Below are positions 31,893 to 35,887 of a stretch of 35,887 bases of DNA, piece by piece. The position numbers were made by a program, and so were the translations under genes. Numbering within the stretch: the first letter of the stretch is position 1; each line of letters starts with the position of its first letter. The DNA is from an uncultured Burkholderiales bacterium (GTDB taxonomy: Bacteria; Pseudomonadota; Gammaproteobacteria; Burkholderiales; Burkholderiaceae_C). Location: assembly GCA_903820745.1 (NCBI GenBank), contig CAIJIT010000207.1:1-35887 (forward strand), in the 5' to 3' direction. The notes beneath the pieces were generated by a model that was not told where the DNA came from, searched no databases, and worked only from the letters and a program-made list of their open reading frames with translations.

Positions 31893-34800
31893 TCAATTGT
31901 CCAGTTGCGCCCAGACTTTTTCCAGGCGCTTGACGCTGACCGGTTGGGGAGTGCGCAGTTCCTGGGCAAACAGACTGACTCGCAGCTCTTCGAGTTGCCA
32001 GCGAAATTCATCCAGCCGGCTGTCGGCGACGCCCTTGCGCTCGGCCAGACGGCGCAAAAAACGCTGTTCTAGCGGCTTCAAATCAGCCATGCGTTGCGCA
32101 TCGCGCTGGGGATCGGTACGCAATTTTTCCAGCCTTGCCGTGATGGCCTTCAGATAACGCGGCAGATGTTGCAATTGAGCCCAGGAGGTCGCCGCCACGA
32201 GTTGCTTGGGGCATAAGCGCTGCATCTGCATGGTGATGTCTTCAGCCACATCCTTCGCTGCTCTGGCGTCCTTCAGCTTGCGCGCAGCAGCGCTGAATTC
32301 AAGCAGAACCACACAGGTCTGGCGCGCCACTTCCTGGGCGATCAGGTTCAGTCTGGCGCGGCCCGCGTCGATGCGCGCCTTGAAGCTGAATTCATCGTTG
32401 GGCAAGGGGTCGACCAGAAAAGCCCGGTCTATTGCCAGACCGATGATCTGATCGCGCAAGTCCTCGGCGCTACCCAAGGCCATGTAAAGCACCGACATTT
32501 TCTGTAGCTCGGGAATGTTTTTTTCCAGGTATTTCAGTGGATCCTTCAGTTGCAGCGCGACCAGTCGACGCAAGCCGAGACGATGCCTGGCAGCAGCCAG
32601 ATCGGGCAGATCGAAGACCTCGATCTCGACATGACTGACGCGGTCGATCAGCGCGGGGAAACCGATCAGGCTTTGCGCACCCCGAACAATTTCCATCAGC
32701 TCGGGCAATTCACCGAAGGTCCAGGCGGTATAAGTCTTGGCCGATTCACGCGCCGGCGCAGCTTGTTTGTTGAGCACCTCAGCGCGAATTCCCCCCTGAG
32801 CCAATGGCGCCGGCTGCAGGGCTGCGGCCGGCAGCCGCAAGGCTGCCAGAGCCTGGAAAGCATTGCGCGCCAGACCTCCCAGCTCGGCTTTCAACGCGGC
32901 CAAATTGCGCCCCAAACCAAGCTGTCGGCCATGTTCATCGACCACGCAAAAGTTCATGAATTGATGCGGTTGCAGTTGCTCGAGCTTGAAGTCGTTGCGT
33001 TGCACCGCAATCTGGCTGCGGTCCTTGACCGATTTCAGCAACACTTCGATCAGGCTGCCCTGCCCGAATTCATTCAGCTGCGCGAACTCGGCCACATAGG
33101 CTGGTAGCGGCATCAGCCGGGTACGCGGTCGCTGGTGCAAGCTTTTCACCAAGGCCATCACCTTGGTCTCCAGCATGCCCGGCACCAGCCATTCGCAGCG
33201 CTCCTCGTTGACCTGGTTCAGGGCATAGATCGGCAGCGTCACGGTCAAGCCATCGCGCGCGTCACCGGGTTCGTGAAGATAGCTGACATTGCAGTCGACG
33301 CCGCCCAGGCGGATGGTCTTCGGAAAGGCGTTGCTGGTGATACCGGCGGCCTCATGACGCATCAACTCGTCGCGACTCAACTGCAACAACTTCGGCTCGG
33401 CGCGGGCCGCGTGACGGTACCAACGCTCGAGCGTCGCGCCGGAACAAACCTCAACCGGCAGCAAGCTGTCGTAGAACGCGTAGATCAATTCATCGTCGAC
33501 CAGCACATCCTGGCGGCGCGACTTGTGCTCGAGCTCTTCGACTTTGGCGATCTGCTTTTGGTTATGCGCCAGGAATGGCAGCCTTGTTTCCCATTCCCCA
33601 TTCACCAGTGCTTCGCGAATGAAGATTGCGCGTGCCGCGATCGGGTCGACATTGCCGAAATTGACGCGCCGGTTGCTGTAGATGACGATGCCGTACAGCG
33701 TGGCCCGCTCGAGCGCAATCACTTCGGCAGCCTTCTTTTCCCAATGCGGTTCTTGCATTTGGGTCTTGATCAGATGTCCGGCAATGCCAGGCAGCCATTG
33801 TGGCTCGATGGCCGCAATGCCGCGGCCGAACAGTCTTGTGGTGTCGACCAGTTCGGCTGCGACGATCCAGCGCCCTGGCTTCTTGCTCAGATGTACGCCT
33901 GGATGGCGCCAGAACTTGATACCGCGGGCACCCAGGTACCACTCATCGTCTTCGCTCTTGCAGCCGAGATTGCCCAGCAGCCCGGCCAGCATCGACAGAT
34001 GCAGTTGCTCATAGGTGGCGGCGGCGCCGTTCAGCCGCCAGCCATGTTCGGCCACGACGGTGTGTAGTTGAGTATGAATGTCGCGCCATTCACGCACCCG
34101 ACGCACGCTGACAAAGTTTTCGCGCAACAGTTGTTCGTAACGGCGATTGCTGAGCTTGTGCTCGCCATGGCCGCCACGCGCCTCCTCGAGCCATTTCCAC
34201 AGTTTCAGATAGCCGCTGAATTCCGACTTCTCGTCATCGAATTTCTTGTGCTTCTCATCGGCGGCCTGCTGCTGATCCATCGGCCGGTCGCGCACATCCT
34301 GACCACTTAATGCACTGGCGATGATCAGGACTTCGGTTAGGGCCTCGCGACTGCGGGCCTCCAAAATCATCCGGCCGACGCGCGGGTCCAGCGGCAACTT
34401 GGACAACTCGCGCCCCATCGGCGTCAAGTCATTGGCCTCGTCGACGGCGCCGAGCTCGTTGAGCAGTTGATAACCGTCGGCAACGGCTTTGCGTGGCGGC
34501 GGCTCGATGAACGGGAATTCGTCGACCTGGCCCAAGCCCAGTGACTTCATCCGCAAAATCACGCCGGCAAGAGATGAACGCAGGATTTCAGGATCGGTGA
34601 AGCGCGGGCGGGCGAGGAAATCCTTCTCGTCATACAAGCGGATGCAGATGCCGTTGGCGACCCGGCCGCAGCGATCGGCACGCTGGTTGGCCGCCGCCTG
34701 GCTGATCGGTTCGATCTGCAACTGCTCGACCTTGTTGCGATAGCTGTAGCGTTTGACGCGAGCCATCCCGGGATCGATCACATAGCGGATGCCTGGCACC

Positions 34801-35741
34801 GTCAAGGAAGTTTCAGCCACATTGGTCGCCAGCACGATGCGACGTGCTCCATGCGGCTCGAAGATCTTGTCCTGCTCCTGCGGCGAAAGCCTGGCAAACA
34901 GCGGCAACACATCGACACCGGGCGGGTGGTGCTTGCGCAGGTGATCGGCGGCTTCGCGGATTTCGCGCTCGCCGGGCAAAAACACCAGCACATCGCCGCC
35001 GCCGTCGCGCCAGAGCTCGTCGATCGCGTCTCCGATTGCATGGTTCAGGTCATATTCACGGCTTTCCTCGAAGGGCCGGTAGCGCTGCTCGACCGGGAAC
35101 AGGCGCCCCGACACGGTCAATACCGGCGCAGGGCCATCCGGGCCGGCGAAATGATTGGCAAAGCGCTCCGCGTCAATCGTGGCCGAGGTGACGATGACCT
35201 TCAGATCGCGACGCTTTTTCAGCACCTCGCGAAGGTAACCGAGCAGGAAGTCGATATTCAGACTGCGCTCGTGGGACTCGTCAATGATCAGCGTGTCATA
35301 AGCCAGCAGCAGTGGATCGGTCTGCGTTTCAGCCAGCAAGATGCCATCGGTCATCAGCTTGACCGAAGCACCGGCTGAGAGCCGATCCTGAAAACGCACT
35401 TTGAATCCGACCACTTCCCCAAGCGGCGTCTTCAACTCTTCGGCAATGCGTTTGGCCACGCTGCTGGCGGCAATCCGGCGCGGCTGGGTATGGCCGATCA
35501 GGCGCCCGCTATTGGCACGACCACGGCCCAATGCCAGGGCGATCTTGGGCAACTGGGTGGTCTTGCCCGAACCGGTTTCACCGCAAACGATGATGACCTG
35601 ATGCTGTTCGAGCGCACGCGCAATATCCTCACGCCGGCCGGAAACCGGCAGGGCTTCCGGAAAAGTGATGACAGGCAACGGGTTGGCGACGATTGCCTGG
35701 CGACGCGGAGCCTTGGGTGGAGAGGGAGACGATGAGTTCAC
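31893..35741 (-). CDS. hrpA: ATP-dependent RNA helicase HrpA (DEAH-box)
   Basis: A protein of about 1282 residues (E. coli HrpA 1300), a DEAH-box RNA helicase linked to mRNA processing and rescue of stalled ribosomes. Motifs: GETGSGKTTQLPK (from residue 54), RRIAASSVAKRIAEEL, DESHERSLNIDFLLGYL, VTSATIDAERF, FLPGEREI, TNVAETSLTVPGIRYVIDPG and QRADRCGRV. The winged-helix, OB-fold and long DUF3418-type C-terminal region are intact. Start: GTG at 35741 gives MNSSSPSPPKAPRRQAIVANPLPVITFPE, a normal family N-terminus. The frame stays open upstream into the IS, where ATG at 35801 (MSILIYPETNEAPG) lies inside the IS end and would add 20 residues. GATAAT at 35756-35751 sits 9 bases before the GTG. The IS insertion may have replaced or cut the original promoter. 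Confidence 0.92.
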   Translation of the reverse strand: MNSSSPSPPKAPRRQAIVANPLPVITFPEALPVSGRREDIARALEQHQVIIVCGETGSGKTTQLPKIALALGRGRANSGRLIGHTQPRRIAASSVAKRIAEELKTPLGEVVGFKVRFQDRLSAGASVKLMTDGILLAETQTDPLLLAYDTLIIDESHERSLNIDFLLGYLREVLKKRRDLKVIVTSATIDAERFANHFAGPDGPAPVLTVSGRLFPVEQRYRPFEESREYDLNHAIGDAIDELWRDGGGDVLVFLPGEREIREAADHLRKHHPPGVDVLPLFARLSPQEQDKIFEPHGARRIVLATNVAETSLTVPGIRYVIDPGMARVKRYSYRNKVEQLQIEPISQAAANQRADRCGRVANGICIRLYDEKDFLARPRFTDPEILRSSLAGVILRMKSLGLGQVDEFPFIEPPPRKAVADGYQLLNELGAVDEANDLTPMGRELSKLPLDPRVGRMILEARSREALTEVLIIASALSGQDVRDRPMDQQQAADEKHKKFDDEKSEFSGYLKLWKWLEEARGGHGEHKLSNRRYEQLLRENFVSVRRVREWRDIHTQLHTVVAEHGWRLNGAAATYEQLHLSMLAGLLGNLGCKSEDDEWYLGARGIKFWRHPGVHLSKKPGRWIVAAELVDTTRLFGRGIAAIEPQWLPGIAGHLIKTQMQEPHWEKKAAEVIALERATLYGIVIYSNRRVNFGNVDPIAARAIFIREALVNGEWETRLPFLAHNQKQIAKVEELEHKSRRQDVLVDDELIYAFYDSLLPVEVCSGATLERWYRHAARAEPKLLQLSRDELMRHEAAGITSNAFPKTIRLGGVDCNVSYLHEPGDARDGLTVTLPIYALNQVNEERCEWLVPGMLETKVMALVKSLHQRPRTRLMPLPAYVAEFAQLNEFGQGSLIEVLLKSVKDRSQIAVQRNDFKLEQLQPHQFMNFCVVDEHGRQLGLGRNLAALKAELGGLARNAFQALAALRLPAAALQPAPLAQGGIRAEVLNKQAAPARESAKTYTAWTFGELPELMEIVRGAQSLIGFPALIDRVSHVEIEVFDLPDLAAARHRLGLRRLVALQLKDPLKYLEKNIPELQKMSVLYMALGSAEDLRDQIIGLAIDRAFLVDPLPNDEFSFKARIDAGRARLNLIAQEVARQTCVVLLEFSAAARKLKDARAAKDVAEDITMQMQRLCPKQLVAATSWAQLQHLPRYLKAITARLEKLRTDPQRDAQRMADLKPLEQRFLRRLAERKGVADSRLDEFRWQLEELRVSLFAQELRTPQPVSVKRLEKVWAQLDN

Positions 35742-35804
35742 GAGCAGCGGATTATCCGCGCCCGGCGCCTCATTCGTTTCTGGGTAGATAAGTATTGACA
35801 TCCT

Positions 35805-35824
35805 CCCCGCCCTAAAGAGCGGGG
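35805..35824 (-). repeat. Subterminal right-end hairpin of the right IS copy
   Basis: Read on the - strand: CCCCGCTC, loop TTTA, GGGCGGGG. One C-G pair of the left copy has become a T-G wobble, so the stem is kept. Confidence 0.8.
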
Positions 35825-35887
35825 ATTCCCTCTGCAGGGGCTGCATGTCCGCAGCCGGCTCTGAACTTTGACAGGATATTGCGAGCA
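35812..35887 (-). CDS. tnpB: TnpB, RNA-guided nuclease of an IS200/IS605 element (C-terminal 24 residues only)
   Basis: Twenty-four residues and a stop, starting ARNILSKFRAGCGHAAP and ending in EGIPAL. They match the left copy except Val to Ala, caused by one base change. The stop TAG overlaps the hairpin loop and arm, as in the left copy. The gene enters from the right edge; the state of the rest is unknown. Confidence 0.82.
   Translation of the reverse strand, partial: ARNILSKFRAGCGHAAPAEGIPAL

Larger units (their letters stand above)
35795..35887 (-). mobile_element. Right end of an IS200/IS605-family element (right copy, partial, inverted)
   Basis: The reverse complement of the last 93 bases matches left-copy bases 26-118 with only two differences (T79 to C and C95 to T). 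It holds the same tnpB tail, subterminal hairpin and TCAA terminus (35798-35795). The element continues past the right edge. Its guide RNA, if made, would run leftwards into bases from 35794 down, in the hrpA 5' region. Confidence 0.85.

Noticed and set aside
1-35887. CRISPR array, prophage, integrative element or tRNA gene
   Set aside because: No regularly spaced repeats, phage or integrase genes, or cloverleaf sequences were recognised on either strand.

Overview
The window looks like ordinary chromosome of a GC-rich betaproteobacterium, most likely order Burkholderiales. The evidence is the Bug/TctC-type periplasmic binding protein, the gene order alaA-hom-thrC-moeA-moaD, the cluster dnaX-ybaB-recR next to the 4.5S RNA gene, and a PhoH protein with an N-terminal PIN domain and a proline-rich leader. 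No tRNA, 16S/23S rRNA, CRISPR array, prophage or plasmid gene was seen.

Both ends of the window lie inside an IS200/IS605-type element. The last 33 codons of a tnpB gene (left, + strand) and the last 25 codons of a second copy (right, - strand) are followed by the same right-end hairpin and a TCAA terminus. The 93 bases visible in both copies differ at only two positions. The copies are inverted, with their right ends facing each other across about 35.7 kb of host DNA. The left copy abuts the end of the Bug gene and supplies its stop codon. The right copy lies 53 bases upstream of the probable native start of hrpA. The sequence probably stops at both sides because a multicopy element broke the assembly.

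Layout. 115-1080 (-): Bug-family binding protein. 1241-7360 (+): RlmN-like radical SAM methyltransferase, RIO-type kinase, mfd, serB. 7367-9193 (-): exported DUF885 protein. 9290-11602 (-): cold-shock-domain/DUF1294 membrane protein and, upstream of it, an RhlE-type DEAD-box helicase with a long leader. 12018-12539 (+): small exported protein. 12552-18006 (-): alaA, hom, thrC, moeA, moaD, the last four linked by overlapping stop and start codons. 18160-22947 (+): Mth938-type protein, a Bcp-type peroxiredoxin, a candidate small RNA, phoH, a Cof-type phosphatase and an NlpC/P60 hydrolase. 22950-24724 (-): hypothetical protein, rnhA, methyltransferase. 24775-27194 (+): gloB and a MltD-type lytic transglycosylase. 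27195-30434 (-): MAPEG protein, recR, ybaB, dnaX. 30544-31857 (+): PurM-like protein and the 4.5S RNA gene ffs with its terminator. 31893-35741 (-): hrpA.

Functionally the window is mostly housekeeping: DNA repair and replication (mfd, dnaX, recR, rnhA), RNA and ribosome metabolism (RlmN-like, RIO kinase, RhlE, HrpA, PhoH, 4.5S RNA), aspartate-family amino acids, serine and alanine (hom, thrC, serB, alaA), molybdenum cofactor (moeA, moaD), wall turnover and detoxification. I did not find a clearly new multi-gene system. The points most worth checking are the paired tnpB ends and their predicted guide RNAs, a terminator standing directly before the cold-shock-domain gene, a candidate small RNA before phoH, and a group of genes with -10-like boxes 7-9 bases before the start codon and no ribosome binding site.
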